Shown here: positions 37,488-47,238 of the stretch, piece after piece
Position numbering within the stretch: the stretch's first letter is position 1
How the letters are laid out: every line of letters begins with the position of its first letter
Source: Nostoc sp. NMS2
Lineage (GTDB): Bacteria; Cyanobacteriota; Cyanobacteriia; Cyanobacteriales; Nostocaceae
Assembly (NCBI RefSeq): GCF_017115105.1
Contig: NZ_JABXKH010000095.1
Span: 38,125 to 102,124, forward strand
Reading direction: 5' to 3'
DNA: 64,000 nt
Notes under the pieces: generated by a model
Database searches by the model: none
What the model was told of the DNA's origin: nothing
What the model saw: the letters and a program-made list of their open reading frames with translations, nothing else
Program-made: the position numbers and the translations under genes

Positions 37488-38478
37488 TTTGTATACTTGT
37501 TCTTTTAAAAATTCTGTCTAACTTCCATCTTAAAGAATAGAAGGGACTCATCATACTAGCTAAGTAAAAGTTAATCTCAAAAAGTGCGATTAAATTACTT
37601 TCTAATTGACCTCTATACTTAATAAGATGGTGTAAGACTCTGTGTAAATTTCCCAAAATAGTTTTAACCAAAAGTATTGGTTTTTGCCAATTTTTAGCAT
37701 TGATCAAGCGTAGCTGGAAAATACACAGGCCACAACCACGTGCTATTACTAGTAAGTAATCTTTTTCTAGCCGCCAATGTGGAATTTGATGATCGATATG
37801 CATCGCGGGATTGTACCAGATTTCCCAACCTTTTTTGTGCAAGTATAAGAGAGCTTCTGTATCATCCCCACCAACCATCAATTTAGTTAGTCTACCTTTA
37901 AAAACCAATTGTTCAGGAACACTTTCACACCAAGCTTGTTTACGGACAACTAGCGCAGCACCTGGAGGAAGTCTTAAATTATCTGCATCAAATAAATATG
38001 GTTGTGAACCGTGTTCTCTAATGGCTAGAAAGGCTTGAATTCTTGCAAAATCTTTTGGGGGTTTTACTTCAAAATCTCCATGAATTTGACCACTCCAGGC
38101 ACCAGCTTGAGGATGCTCTTTGCCGAAAAGATAAGACTGCAAAACCCAATCATTTTTTGGAAGATTATCATCATCTATGAATGCAATAAACTCGCCTCTG
38201 GCCTCATTTATAGCCCGCATTCTTGCGAAGGCTATTCCCTGTTCTTTTTCTAAAAAGTACCTCACTGAAAAGTTTTGATTAGAAAACTTTTGATAATACT
38301 CACTTATTTTATTTGTATCATCTTTACTATTATTGTCAATAATAATAATTTCCCAATTCAGATTTTCTACTCCTGTCTGATTGAGTAACAAATCTAAAAC
38401 TTTCGGTAAACGTTTGGCTCCATTGTATGTAGGAATAGATACAGTAAAATCTAAGCTGCCAAGTGCATGTTTATCCAT
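37480..38478 (-). CDS. HpsE-like family 2 glycosyltransferase, second copy
   Basis: The 332-residue protein is a clear paralogue of the HpsE protein encoded just upstream: both share VAIPTYNG/VSIPTYNG starts, FIDDDN or FLDDDN acid motifs, a PP-F-RI-FLAI-ERG middle block, a LPP-AGLVVRKQAW region and a WEIWYNP-M-I-H-IP segment. Hence the pair arose by tandem duplication and then diverged. It likely adds a sugar in the same polysaccharide. It lies 18 bases after hpsE and overlaps the next glycosyltransferase gene by 8 bases. Confidence 0.82.
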   Translation of the reverse strand: MDKHALGSLDFTVSIPTYNGAKRLPKVLDLLLNQTGVENLNWEIIIIDNNSKDDTNKISEYYQKFSNQNFSVRYFLEKEQGIAFARMRAINEARGEFIAFIDDDNLPKNDWVLQSYLFGKEHPQAGAWSGQIHGDFEVKPPKDFARIQAFLAIREHGSQPYLFDADNLRLPPGAALVVRKQAWCESVPEQLVFKGRLTKLMVGGDDTEALLYLHKKGWEIWYNPAMHIDHQIPHWRLEKDYLLVIARGCGLCIFQLRLINAKNWQKPILLVKTILGNLHRVLHHLIKYRGQLESNLIALFEINFYLASMMSPFYSLRWKLDRIFKRTSIQND

Positions 38479-38496
38479 AAAATATTATTATTTAAA

Positions 38497-39459
38497 TTAT
38501 TTTTTAGTTAAATAACCATTCTTCCAAAGATAAAAAGGACTAAATAAGCTGCTTAAAAACAGTTGCATTTCACAAGCAGCAACTAAATCACTTTTCAACA
38601 GAGTGTTATATTTAATTAAGTGTAAAGCAATTTTACGCAGATCATTTATCATATAGGCTAAAATAAAAAATGGCCTATACACTTGTTTTATATTCACCAT
38701 TCTAGTTACACAACGGCTAAGTCCAATACCTCTAAAAAACGGAATTAAATAATCTTTTTGTAACCGAAAAATTGGTATTTTGTGAGAAATTTCCATTTCT
38801 GGGTTATACCAAATTTCCCACCCTGATTTTTGGATGTAAGACAACATTTCTAAGTCTTCACTGGTAAGCATATTGCCTTTAACTCTCCCAGTTAAAATAG
38901 ACTTATCTGGTACACTTTCTAACCACGCTTGTTTACGCACAACCAGTCCAGCAGAGGGAGGTAGTAATTTTTTGGCTGCTTCATATAATAGCGGTAAATT
39001 ACCTCGCTCTGTAATTGCCAAAAATGGGGCAATTCGCTGAAAATTCTCTGGTGGTTCTACTTCCCAGTCAGGATGAATTTGGCTGCCATAAGCTCCCGCT
39101 TTAGGGTATTTTTCACCAAAATCATAAGCTGCGGATACCCAATTTGATACTGGATAGTTGTCATCATCTAGAAAACCTATCAATCTACCTTTAGCTTCTA
39201 CAACTGCCCTTTTTCGGGCATAAGCTGCCCCCTGTTGTGCTTCAAAGTAATACTTTAAAGGGTAAGGATATTGCCAGTTTTGCTGATAGGTTTCAACAAC
39301 TTTAGCTGTGTTATCAGTACTGTTATTGTCTACAACTATAATTTCCCAAGATAAATTTTCGGTGTGAATTTGGTTTTTTAGTCGTTCCAATAGTTCTGGC
39401 AAACGACTTTCACCGTTATAAGTTGGGATAGCTACAGTAATATCAAGGTTTTCAGTCAT
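38497..39459 (-). CDS. hpsE: Hormogonium polysaccharide glycosyltransferase HpsE
   Basis: The 320-residue GT2 protein begins TVAIPTYNGESRLPELLERL, with VVDNNSTDNT, the metal site IGFLDDDNYP, the acceptor-side ERG...LPPSAGLVVRKQAW block and a late EIWYNPEMEISHKIP. HpsE, HpsF and HpsG are the glycosyltransferases of the Nostoc hps locus, needed to make the gliding polysaccharide. It is read after the three pseudopilins hpsB-D, separated from hpsD by 199 bases, and starts a tight run of overlapping genes. Cytoplasmic face of the inner membrane. Confidence 0.85.
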   Translation of the reverse strand: MTENLDITVAIPTYNGESRLPELLERLKNQIHTENLSWEIIVVDNNSTDNTAKVVETYQQNWQYPYPLKYYFEAQQGAAYARKRAVVEAKGRLIGFLDDDNYPVSNWVSAAYDFGEKYPKAGAYGSQIHPDWEVEPPENFQRIAPFLAITERGNLPLLYEAAKKLLPPSAGLVVRKQAWLESVPDKSILTGRVKGNMLTSEDLEMLSYIQKSGWEIWYNPEMEISHKIPIFRLQKDYLIPFFRGIGLSRCVTRMVNIKQVYRPFFILAYMINDLRKIALHLIKYNTLLKSDLVAACEMQLFLSSLFSPFYLWKNGYLTKK

Positions 39460-39658
39460 TTGACAAAATTTATATTTGATATCTTGATTAAGACACTTTT
39501 TATTTTATACATTGAGCCAATAGCTAGTTTATTACTGACTCTTAAATAAATCTATCGAACATTAAAACTGCACCTGATGTTTTAATTTTGCTATCAACGT
39601 GCAGTTTTATGTACAGTATTATTGCGTATCTTTTAATTAAGATTGCTGCATAAGCTAC

Positions 39659-40357
39659 TTAACTGCATTTATCATCTTTTGCTGTAAGCATTGAACCTAA
39701 GAGAGTTTTCACAATGACACATCGCTTGGTGCTACTAGCCGATGTAGAATTTGCAGAGTTTGGTACAGCTACCACAATTTTTAACCCAGGTGCTTCTGTC
39801 GCAGGGGCTGTAATTGTTCCAAAGTTTGCATTTGGTAAAGTCCCCATATAGTCAAAGGTAATTTTTGTTGATGCACTTAAAGTGTCAGATACAGATGAAC
39901 CAGCAGTGTTTTCACTGCTGAGATTCGTACCTATCAGAAATTTATTAGAGCTAACTCCTATATCCGCCCCTAAAGGTTTCCATGTGGGACTTCCATCGCT
40001 ACGATAAATGGCAACCTCTACATTTTGGGTTGTGCTATTTTTCTGAAAACTGACGCTGTAGTTAAGTTTTTTGTTTTTAGCTTCGCGCTGTCCTTCTCGT
40101 AGTGCAGCTAAAATAGCGTCATTAGCCTTATTCACTTGCTGTCGGTTCACAAAAGCAACCCAACCAGGAGCTGCGATCGCTGATAAAATTCCTACTATGA
40201 GCATTACTACTATTAATTCTATCAGGCTAAAGCCAGCATCCTTTTGCAAGTATGCAGATGCATAGCGAAGTCTGTTCGCCAAAGATGCCTGCTTTGGTGT
40301 TTCTACTATAAATTGTTTAGGAATTTCGTTTAACCTCAATAAAGCTGTGCCGTGCAT
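39659..40357 (-). CDS. hpsD: Hormogonium secretion pseudopilin HpsD
   Basis: The 232-residue prepilin has an unusually long leader (42 residues) before AG|FSLIE: Phe43 at +1, Glu47 at +5, then a hydrophobic helix LIVVMLIVGILSAIAAPG and a GspH-like domain ending in TKRCVIVKTLLGSMLTAKD. It is one of four E5-type pseudopilins here. Symbol by position third after hpsA; the B/C/D order is from the known locus layout. Inserted in the inner membrane and cut by PilD-type peptidase. Confidence 0.78.
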   Translation of the reverse strand: MHGTALLRLNEIPKQFIVETPKQASLANRLRYASAYLQKDAGFSLIELIVVMLIVGILSAIAAPGWVAFVNRQQVNKANDAILAALREGQREAKNKKLNYSVSFQKNSTTQNVEVAIYRSDGSPTWKPLGADIGVSSNKFLIGTNLSSENTAGSSVSDTLSASTKITFDYMGTLPNANFGTITAPATEAPGLKIVVAVPNSANSTSASSTKRCVIVKTLLGSMLTAKDDKCS

Positions 40358-40385
40358 ACAATACCTTTCATTGATTAGCTAGAGG

Positions 40386-41369
40386 TTATTTACTAAATAA
40401 AAATCCGCGTCCTTGGACTCGAATGCTTGAACTGGGAAAATAAGTTTTTGTGTTATCAGCATAAGCTAGGTTATTATTTTGCAGACGAGCAAGTGCATTA
40501 CCTCTGATGTATACCTGTGCTAACACTTCGTTGGCATCGACACAAGCAAAAAATCCGCTTGTTTGACTGCCTACGAGGTTTGGACTAGAGCAAGGTGTAG
40601 TGGTAGAGGTAGGGGCAGTGGTGCTAACGTAATCAATCAAAGTATCCACACGTTGAGTATAACTACCTGATGCAGTCTGCCATTGATTCATTTTGTCTTT
40701 GAGCGTAGCACCGCTCTTATTTATTGGTGGTGGATTAAATCCAGTATCACTTGCACTTCCTGTTGTATTAGCATTAGCCGCATTCACTGGGCCTTGAAGT
40801 TCAAACCTGCCAATCCGTGCTTCTTGAGACCAAGTGGAGTTGGTCTGATTTGGATTTGTGATTAAGTAGTATGCTACTAATGAATAAGCAAAGCCATCAT
40901 CTGCATTTGCACCAGTCTGAGTGCTGGCACTAATGCCAACGCTATCAGGCTTAAGCTGACGTTTCCAAAAAACAAGTATTGGCGTGCAAACACTCGGACT
41001 GCTGCCGGTAGTTGGGTTACAGTTAGGAGCGGATTTGACTGGTGGGATTTGGTCTGCGATGCCTGAACTAGTAATAGTAGTATTTGTGTTTCTGGTAACA
41101 CCATCAGCATCGTAGATGTAAACTGCTTGTTGTAAGTCACGAGCAATATAATCTAGTGCTGCTTGGATTTCTTGCTCAGAAGTTGCTTTGGCTTGTTCTT
41201 TGCGATCGCCATCTAGAATGTTAATCATAAAGGCCATTAAAGGCGTTATGATTAATACTGCCATCACCATAGCTACTAGCAGCTCAATCAGGGTAAAGCC
41301 GCTAATTGTCTTATTTATTCCAGAGCGTTTTAATTGAGTACTCAGGATAAATTTCAGTGAATTTATCAT
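40386..41369 (-). CDS. hpsC: Hormogonium secretion pseudopilin HpsC
   Basis: The 327-residue prepilin has a 24-residue leader, cleavage motif SG|FTLIE (Phe25, Glu29), a hydrophobic helix LLVAMVMAVLIITPLMAFM and a large, Ser/Thr/Asn-rich C-terminal domain. Size and form resemble the GspJ minor pseudopilin. It is the second pseudopilin downstream of hpsA. Between its start and the end of hpsB lies a MITE-like element (41406-41488), which separates the two genes without breaking either. Confidence 0.8.
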   Translation of the reverse strand: MINSLKFILSTQLKRSGINKTISGFTLIELLVAMVMAVLIITPLMAFMINILDGDRKEQAKATSEQEIQAALDYIARDLQQAVYIYDADGVTRNTNTTITSSGIADQIPPVKSAPNCNPTTGSSPSVCTPILVFWKRQLKPDSVGISASTQTGANADDGFAYSLVAYYLITNPNQTNSTWSQEARIGRFELQGPVNAANANTTGSASDTGFNPPPINKSGATLKDKMNQWQTASGSYTQRVDTLIDYVSTTAPTSTTTPCSSPNLVGSQTSGFFACVDANEVLAQVYIRGNALARLQNNNLAYADNTKTYFPSSSIRVQGRGFLFSK

Positions 41370-41405
41370 GCTGCGGGTTCCCTTTTATTGAGAGATATTT
41401 AAGAA

Positions 41406-41488
41406 TAGACTTCTTGCATAAATATTTGTTTATCTCACACAAAGGCGGAGAAAAAGAGTGTAAAATCGGACGTTTTGCAAGAAGTCTA
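41406..41488. mobile_element. MITE-like element, family B, between hpsB and hpsC
   Basis: TAGACTTCTTGCA (41406-41418) and its exact complement (41476-41488) bound an 83-bp A/T-rich segment lacking coding capacity. It ends eight bases before the hpsB stop codon. It could form a hairpin in the hps transcript and uncouple hpsB from hpsC. Confidence 0.7.
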
Positions 41489-41496
41489 ATTAAAAT

Positions 41497-42180
41497 TCAA
41501 TTGCAACCACCTGTGTAGCGGGCACAAAGGTCGCTGTATTTAGGCACTGCGTCGTTAATATCTGTTGTCATTTCCACTAAAGGTGATGTACGCTGACCTA
41601 CACCTCCGGTGAAAGTAGCTTGTGTTGTCTTAGTTGTAGAAGTGTTCTTGAGTAGGGTAGTGCTATCTTTGAAAGCATCTGCTCTGTAAACCCGCACACC
41701 TAAACCATATCCACTAGTAGCATTAGTACTAGCTAAGTTGTAGCGAAAACCCTGTACAATCATGTCTGTGACACTAGTGTTTTCGCAGCCACCACTACCA
41801 TCAAAATCAACGCAGTACAAAGATGTCCCCGTTGGGGCTGTGCAGTAAGAGTTTGCTGTTGCACAAGTTAAAGTTCCCGTAGCTGTGGGAGCGGCGTATG
41901 CAGTTAGGGTATCAGTACCCGTAGAGGTTGGGGCCGCGATTTTCTTAGTTTTCACCGCATCAATGTATGATTTGGAAGCTTGTGTGGCTAATTCTATCCG
42001 TCGGGATTGTACACGAGTTGCCACTGACAGGGAAAGAACTGGTGCGATCGCAACTAGCAAAATGCTAACCACAAGTATCGCTACCAAAGATTCAATAATC
42101 GTGAAACCCCCTTCGCTGCTTCGTAGGTAGAATCTAGCTGTCTGTAACCTTTTGTTGTTAGCTTGTTTCCCTATCATCAT
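41497..42180 (-). CDS. hpsB: Hormogonium secretion pseudopilin HpsB
   Basis: The 227-residue prepilin has a 25-residue leader, motif GG|FTIIE (Phe26, Glu30), the helix SLVAILVVSILLVAIAPVL and a Thr-rich globular domain of GspI-like size. It follows hpsA by 21 bases and is thus surely co-transcribed with it. Cysteine pairs near the middle and end (LTCATANSYC, LCARYTGGC) suggest disulphides after export. Confidence 0.82.
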   Translation of the reverse strand: MMIGKQANNKRLQTARFYLRSSEGGFTIIESLVAILVVSILLVAIAPVLSLSVATRVQSRRIELATQASKSYIDAVKTKKIAAPTSTGTDTLTAYAAPTATGTLTCATANSYCTAPTGTSLYCVDFDGSGGCENTSVTDMIVQGFRYNLASTNATSGYGLGVRVYRADAFKDSTTLLKNTSTTKTTQATFTGGVGQRTSPLVEMTTDINDAVPKYSDLCARYTGGCN

Positions 42181-42201
42181 GGCAATTTACCTAATATTTA
42201 A

Positions 42202-45200
42202 TTAAACCGAGTCATCTGGTATGGATGAAGGACAACTACTTGTTGGGCGATATTCATTTGGAACTGCATTTGCGTAAGTTACTGTCACTCCTGTTGCTGG
42301 GATACCTGTTTGATTACTAGCTTCACCAGCACAGAGCAATGTTTTCACCCAGGTATCATCTCGACCAACTTCTCTAAAGTACTCATTGGGGCGACCTGTT
42401 GGAGGTAAGGTAAATCTTTGAGCAAACAAGTCTGGTTGCTCTGACAAAAGGCCAACATCAAACCCCCATTGTCTATTTGGTGCCGAGTAGAAAGGCAACA
42501 GACCACTAGCGTTTTTAGTTGGGTAGGTGTCTAATAAGTAGTCAAAAAGGCTGAGATTATAGGTCTTAGAAGCAGCAGAAATTGCATTCGATTGTCTGTT
42601 TGTGAAAATGGGTGCAATTGGCGCGGTGGAGAAGCTACTCCGCTTTAATTGAATAAAGCTACCGCTAATTTTGGCTGTTTTTGTATCCCAGTTTTCTAAC
42701 AACCGGACAAAGTTTTGCAAACCCGATGAGGTTTCATCTGTTCTACTTGGACTATTTCCTACTACAAAGGTGGCATTGAATATAGTGTTAGTTGCCCGTT
42801 GCAGCCAATTAGGCTTAAAGTCATCCCCATCGGCTATTGCGGTTGCGTCCGTTCTCAAGCTAGGAGGATTATTATTTGCATCATGAATTTGTAAGACTGG
42901 TACTAAGAGCGGCTGATTGTCCAAATCAGGGTCAGTATCAGCGTCAGGCCCATCAATGGGGGGGAAATAGAACAGTGGTTTGTCACTTGCGTATGTTGCT
43001 TGGTCTATGTCTCCTGGGTTAGTTGTGCTATTTGTGGTTCTAAACCAAAAGGCGCGGATGTTGCTGTCTGTTAAGCCGTAATTAGTGCCATAAGTACATC
43101 CATTATTGCTATAAGCAGTACCAGTAGTATCCAAGGGGCAACCTACACCCATAGGTTTGTAAATGCCAGCACTGCTTGCGACCAGGTTGTTGCTATTATC
43201 ACGGGCAAATGCAACTCGACGGGGATAAAGGAGGTCTGTAGCCAGAGTATTTTGCAGGGACAAATAAGTTGTACTTGTATCACCAGACCCCAGTCGCTCT
43301 CTGATACTTTTGTTATATGTAGTTGTAGCATTACTGGTGTCACAAGAAGGAGCTCCAGTACACCAACTTGATGGAAAAGTGGAAGAGAATGCAGTAGACC
43401 AATTTGACAGTGCAGTAGTAGTAGCAGTAGTAGAACCAGCAGCAGCAGCTATGGCTTGACCTAACTGATAGGTTTTGATGTTTCTTTCAACAAGCGAGAT
43501 ATCACTACCGTTTAATGTGTAAGTTTGTGAAGTGGTACTTAAAACACCATCTCCATTGATGTCAAACCCAACTAACCAATTTTTAGTAAGGTCTGAGGAA
43601 CTGTTATCACATTCTGAAACTACTAAACTACGGCACATTTCCATGACATACAAGGGTTGACCAGTAACCCGGCGCTGAATTGGAGTTACTCCATTTACTA
43701 AGTAAGAGCCTAGAGAAATGTTAGGAGTAACGCTAGTGTCTAGTCTGGGATTACCGTCACTTGTCCAAAAAGAACTGGTTGAATAGCTGTTTTCCCAAAA
43801 ACCATTTTTCAGACGTTTTAGTCTTCTATCATCTAAAGTTGCTAAGAAAGTGGATGAAGGTGTGGGGCGGGGAGTTAAACCATCCTCTACAGTAATGCCA
43901 GTGTTATTGTTCAAATCATAATCACCTTGGCTACGCACACCATCTACGAAACTGCCAGATAGTAAGCTCATGGAATCTGCAATGATTGTTGCTGGTCTCC
44001 AAAAGTCACCTCCAGTAGTAGGACAACCTGTTCTTCCTGGACGACACGCAAATCTATCTTCGCGTGTATTACGTCCATAAAAGTCGCTACTTGCTGAAAC
44101 TGTAAATTCCTCAATTTCCGTAGTGCTACTTGTACTTGTACGGTGCAAATTGAAGTTGCCTTTGATATATACAGGTAAATTTGTTACTAAAATCAAACCT
44201 TTTTCTTTGGCATTATAAGCATTGCTACTAGTTCTTGCTAAAGTTCCCCCATTAATCAGGCGGATGCCGTTTGGCCGGCGAGTGGGGTCAAGTTTAAAAT
44301 CGGTCGGGCTGAGTAACTCGGAGTTAGATGTGCTACCTACATTACCTTCAGTGTATGGCTCACTCGCATCGCGCAAGGCATCATCTCTAGAGGCGTAAAT
44401 AATCCCGCTATAAGGCAATAAATACTCGTTTGTTGTTATTGCTGTCGTAGCTAGTAAACCTAAATCAATGTCAGTTACCCTAACCTCTAGGGGTTGGCGC
44501 TGTTCTAAATCTAAGTCGTATGTGCTTGATGTGCTTGAAGCACTAATCTGCTTTGCTTCCCTGGCATCCAAGAAAGATGCTTCTTTGATTGCACCGTGTG
44601 GAGGTTGGTTAGTAGTAGTAGGAGTAGCAACAAAACCATTTTGATTACTAAAAATGGAAATAGCACAAAGTGCTGTATCGATTGCTGAATAATCAGCTAG
44701 CTGCAAACCAGTACTAGGTACTGTGGTAGCAGTTCCAATTTTTGTTAGAGCATCTTTTAAAGGTTGATTAACCCAACGCCCGTTGGGGAATTTCAAGTTG
44801 GCTTGTAGTTGTAGACGAGTTTTGTTAATTGTAAAAGAGGTTCTTCCAGGAAAGTTGTAAACAACGCCATTGTTTGACCGACCGTTGGTAGTATCTACAC
44901 CATATCCACCATCTTGATTAACTTTGTTTCTAATTGTATTTGCGTTCGAGGGATCGTAATAGCTGCTTACACAAGCGATCGGTTCTTGGTCAGTGCCATA
45001 GTCTACTTTGTAGTGATAAACAGCCGTGGCTCGCATTTTGAGATCGCCTGAGCGAACATTACCAGGTGTTGACATTGGCATTGTGTCAGGCCAGACAATT
45101 GTATTATCAGTTGCAGAAGGAGCCGTTAAGAATGAACCAAGTACACTATTACCTCGTGGGTAAAACGGGCCAGTTATTACATTTGGAACATTACCAGAAC

Positions 45201-47190
45201 CATCTACATAAATACCTGCACCAGTAACAATCCGCACACCACCCACACTATCTAAATCGTTTGTAGGATTTGCTGCGGCATTTTCTTCCCAAAAACCATT
45301 TCGGTCTGATAGACCCAAATCTGTAACAGCTTGTATTTGAGTATTACGCCATCTTTGTTGAGCATCTGAACCAGTTGGTCTAGTCCAATTAACAGCAGCG
45401 CTACTACTCGTAATTAACTGGTTAGCTTCTGAGCCAACATATTGAGTGCCTTGTTGCCATAAAGCAGGTAAGTTGTTACCTACAAGAACGCGATCGCCTA
45501 ATTTGGTCTGAATGCCTTCTTTTTTTTGTAAATCTGGATATGTCGCCTCTAGCTGAGAAGTACTTAAAGTAATACCTGTTGCACCAGTGAACTGATTACT
45601 AGTGTTTACTGGCTCTCTCCAGGTTTGTTGAGGATCTAAACTGGCAGTAATAGCGGTATATCCATACGTTTGATCTCCTCCTGTAGCATCTGCTACTTCT
45701 GCAAAGGGTACTCGACGGGTACGATTCCGCAGATAAATTTCTATTTCGTCATAGAGGATATTTTTTGCTGTGGTGATATCATCAGTATCCTGTACTTTTT
45801 CTGTGACGTTAGTTTTCACATCACTTGGATAACCACTACCGTTAACAGCAGCTTTGAGAGCGCTACCAGTAGTTGTAGCTGCGTCATTACACGTTGTGCA
45901 TAAAGCGATCGCAGTAGTCTTCATTGCAGCAATACGCTTATTGAATGCTGCATCATTGAATCCAATCTCCGCCCCACCAGTACTGCTTGTAGATTTATTG
46001 GTGTTGTTAATATTATCTGTGCTAATGTCATTGCCAAAACCTTTATAAAGGTCAACGTTTACACTTGTACCAGTATTATTTTGAGCAAGACTACCATTTC
46101 CGACATTTCCCCCAACATCAATTTGCCCGTTTTCTTGATTGTAGAAACAAGATGTTTTGCTACTAACTTGCCGAAAAGTTATATTACCACCACTGTTAAT
46201 GACACCTACTAGTAAGTTGCCATTTGTGTGAATTCTTCCATTCAGCAACAACGTTGTACTACCTACTATGACTTCCAGATCGTTCTCAAACCAAACAGCA
46301 TTATTTGAAAGGGGAATGCGAGTGCGGTCTTGCTGAAATTCTAGCGCTACAACGCTTTTATTTCCTTTATAGGCTTCGTATTGTGTAGCACTTAAGCTGC
46401 CTAGTTGAGTAATTGGTACATTAACGCTATAGACAAAGAAGCTTTTACCCAGATTGCCACTGTTTAACTTATACCAACTTGAGTTACCCACTAAGCTAGA
46501 AAAACCACTGGCACTACCGCAGTTTTGGCTTGAGGTACCATCCATTGGTGGGGTTCTAGCTTCTAGAGCTTTTCTTTCACGACTAAACTCCCCTGAACTG
46601 TTTCTAGGTGGTGTACGAAAGTAGATTCCATAGAGAGTAAAAGTGTCTTTCAGACCATTATTATCTGTATCAACGGCAAATTTCCAAGCACTTTTTAGTG
46701 TTTCATCACTCTCTAAAGTGCTACTAGTATCAATGCTGTTGTTACCGTTAAAATCTAAAGCTAGCTTCAGGCGAGTCTCATCACCAAGCCTATACTTATC
46801 TTTTTTCAGAACATCATATAAAGCGCTATCAGAGGGAGTTCCTCGTGGTAGTGTTGGGTCTTGTAGTAGTGCATCTATTTTTGCTCTAGCACGGTCAATA
46901 GCTGGGGTAGCAGCGTTGAGTACAGCTTCATTCACCCTGACATTGCTGGCGTTTTTGGAGCGTTCAAAAGACCGAAATAAAATTGCAGTTGTTAACAGGA
47001 CGACTACCAAAATTACCATCGCCACTGTTGGCAACACAAAGCCAGCATTCGCCGAGACGTGTCTTCTTCGATTGCCGAAAAAAGCCCTTAGTAGCCAAAT
47101 AATTTGCTTGTTAATTGCAGATAAAAACTGCTTGCTAATTTGTTTGAAGGTTTTTTGAATTGCCTTGAATAGCTGGCGTTTTCTAGGCAT
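42202..47190 (-). CDS. hpsA: Hormogonium polysaccharide protein HpsA, giant pilin-like protein
   Basis: The 1662-residue protein starts with a long basic leader (50 residues) and AG|FVLPTVAMVILVVVLL, a type IV prepilin-like signal in which +5 is Thr55 rather than Glu. Loss of Glu5 is the hallmark of GspK/PilX-type tip pseudopilins, so HpsA may cap the pseudopilus. The rest is a large extracellular region rich in Asn, Ser, Thr and Gly, with paired cysteines, and no enzyme motif I recognise. HpsA is required for hormogonium motility polysaccharide in N. punctiforme. First gene of the hps transcript; ATG 47190. Confidence 0.85.
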   Translation of the reverse strand: MPRKRQLFKAIQKTFKQISKQFLSAINKQIIWLLRAFFGNRRRHVSANAGFVLPTVAMVILVVVLLTTAILFRSFERSKNASNVRVNEAVLNAATPAIDRARAKIDALLQDPTLPRGTPSDSALYDVLKKDKYRLGDETRLKLALDFNGNNSIDTSSTLESDETLKSAWKFAVDTDNNGLKDTFTLYGIYFRTPPRNSSGEFSRERKALEARTPPMDGTSSQNCGSASGFSSLVGNSSWYKLNSGNLGKSFFVYSVNVPITQLGSLSATQYEAYKGNKSVVALEFQQDRTRIPLSNNAVWFENDLEVIVGSTTLLLNGRIHTNGNLLVGVINSGGNITFRQVSSKTSCFYNQENGQIDVGGNVGNGSLAQNNTGTSVNVDLYKGFGNDISTDNINNTNKSTSSTGGAEIGFNDAAFNKRIAAMKTTAIALCTTCNDAATTTGSALKAAVNGSGYPSDVKTNVTEKVQDTDDITTAKNILYDEIEIYLRNRTRRVPFAEVADATGGDQTYGYTAITASLDPQQTWREPVNTSNQFTGATGITLSTSQLEATYPDLQKKEGIQTKLGDRVLVGNNLPALWQQGTQYVGSEANQLITSSSAAVNWTRPTGSDAQQRWRNTQIQAVTDLGLSDRNGFWEENAAANPTNDLDSVGGVRIVTGAGIYVDGSGNVPNVITGPFYPRGNSVLGSFLTAPSATDNTIVWPDTMPMSTPGNVRSGDLKMRATAVYHYKVDYGTDQEPIACVSSYYDPSNANTIRNKVNQDGGYGVDTTNGRSNNGVVYNFPGRTSFTINKTRLQLQANLKFPNGRWVNQPLKDALTKIGTATTVPSTGLQLADYSAIDTALCAISIFSNQNGFVATPTTTNQPPHGAIKEASFLDAREAKQISASSTSSTYDLDLEQRQPLEVRVTDIDLGLLATTAITTNEYLLPYSGIIYASRDDALRDASEPYTEGNVGSTSNSELLSPTDFKLDPTRRPNGIRLINGGTLARTSSNAYNAKEKGLILVTNLPVYIKGNFNLHRTSTSSTTEIEEFTVSASSDFYGRNTREDRFACRPGRTGCPTTGGDFWRPATIIADSMSLLSGSFVDGVRSQGDYDLNNNTGITVEDGLTPRPTPSSTFLATLDDRRLKRLKNGFWENSYSTSSFWTSDGNPRLDTSVTPNISLGSYLVNGVTPIQRRVTGQPLYVMEMCRSLVVSECDNSSSDLTKNWLVGFDINGDGVLSTTSQTYTLNGSDISLVERNIKTYQLGQAIAAAAGSTTATTTALSNWSTAFSSTFPSSWCTGAPSCDTSNATTTYNKSIRERLGSGDTSTTYLSLQNTLATDLLYPRRVAFARDNSNNLVASSAGIYKPMGVGCPLDTTGTAYSNNGCTYGTNYGLTDSNIRAFWFRTTNSTTNPGDIDQATYASDKPLFYFPPIDGPDADTDPDLDNQPLLVPVLQIHDANNNPPSLRTDATAIADGDDFKPNWLQRATNTIFNATFVVGNSPSRTDETSSGLQNFVRLLENWDTKTAKISGSFIQLKRSSFSTAPIAPIFTNRQSNAISAASKTYNLSLFDYLLDTYPTKNASGLLPFYSAPNRQWGFDVGLLSEQPDLFAQRFTLPPTGRPNEYFREVGRDDTWVKTLLCAGEASNQTGIPATGVTVTYANAVPNEYRPTSSCPSSIPDDSV

Positions 47191-47238
47191 AGCTGCTTCC
47201 CTGTCAAGTGGTTTTTATTTTTTTATTGTTTTAGACAT

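Noticed and set aside
46643-47158. 171-codon frame antisense to hpsA
   Set aside because: It is the complement of the biased hpsA start; no signal, domain or ribosome site.
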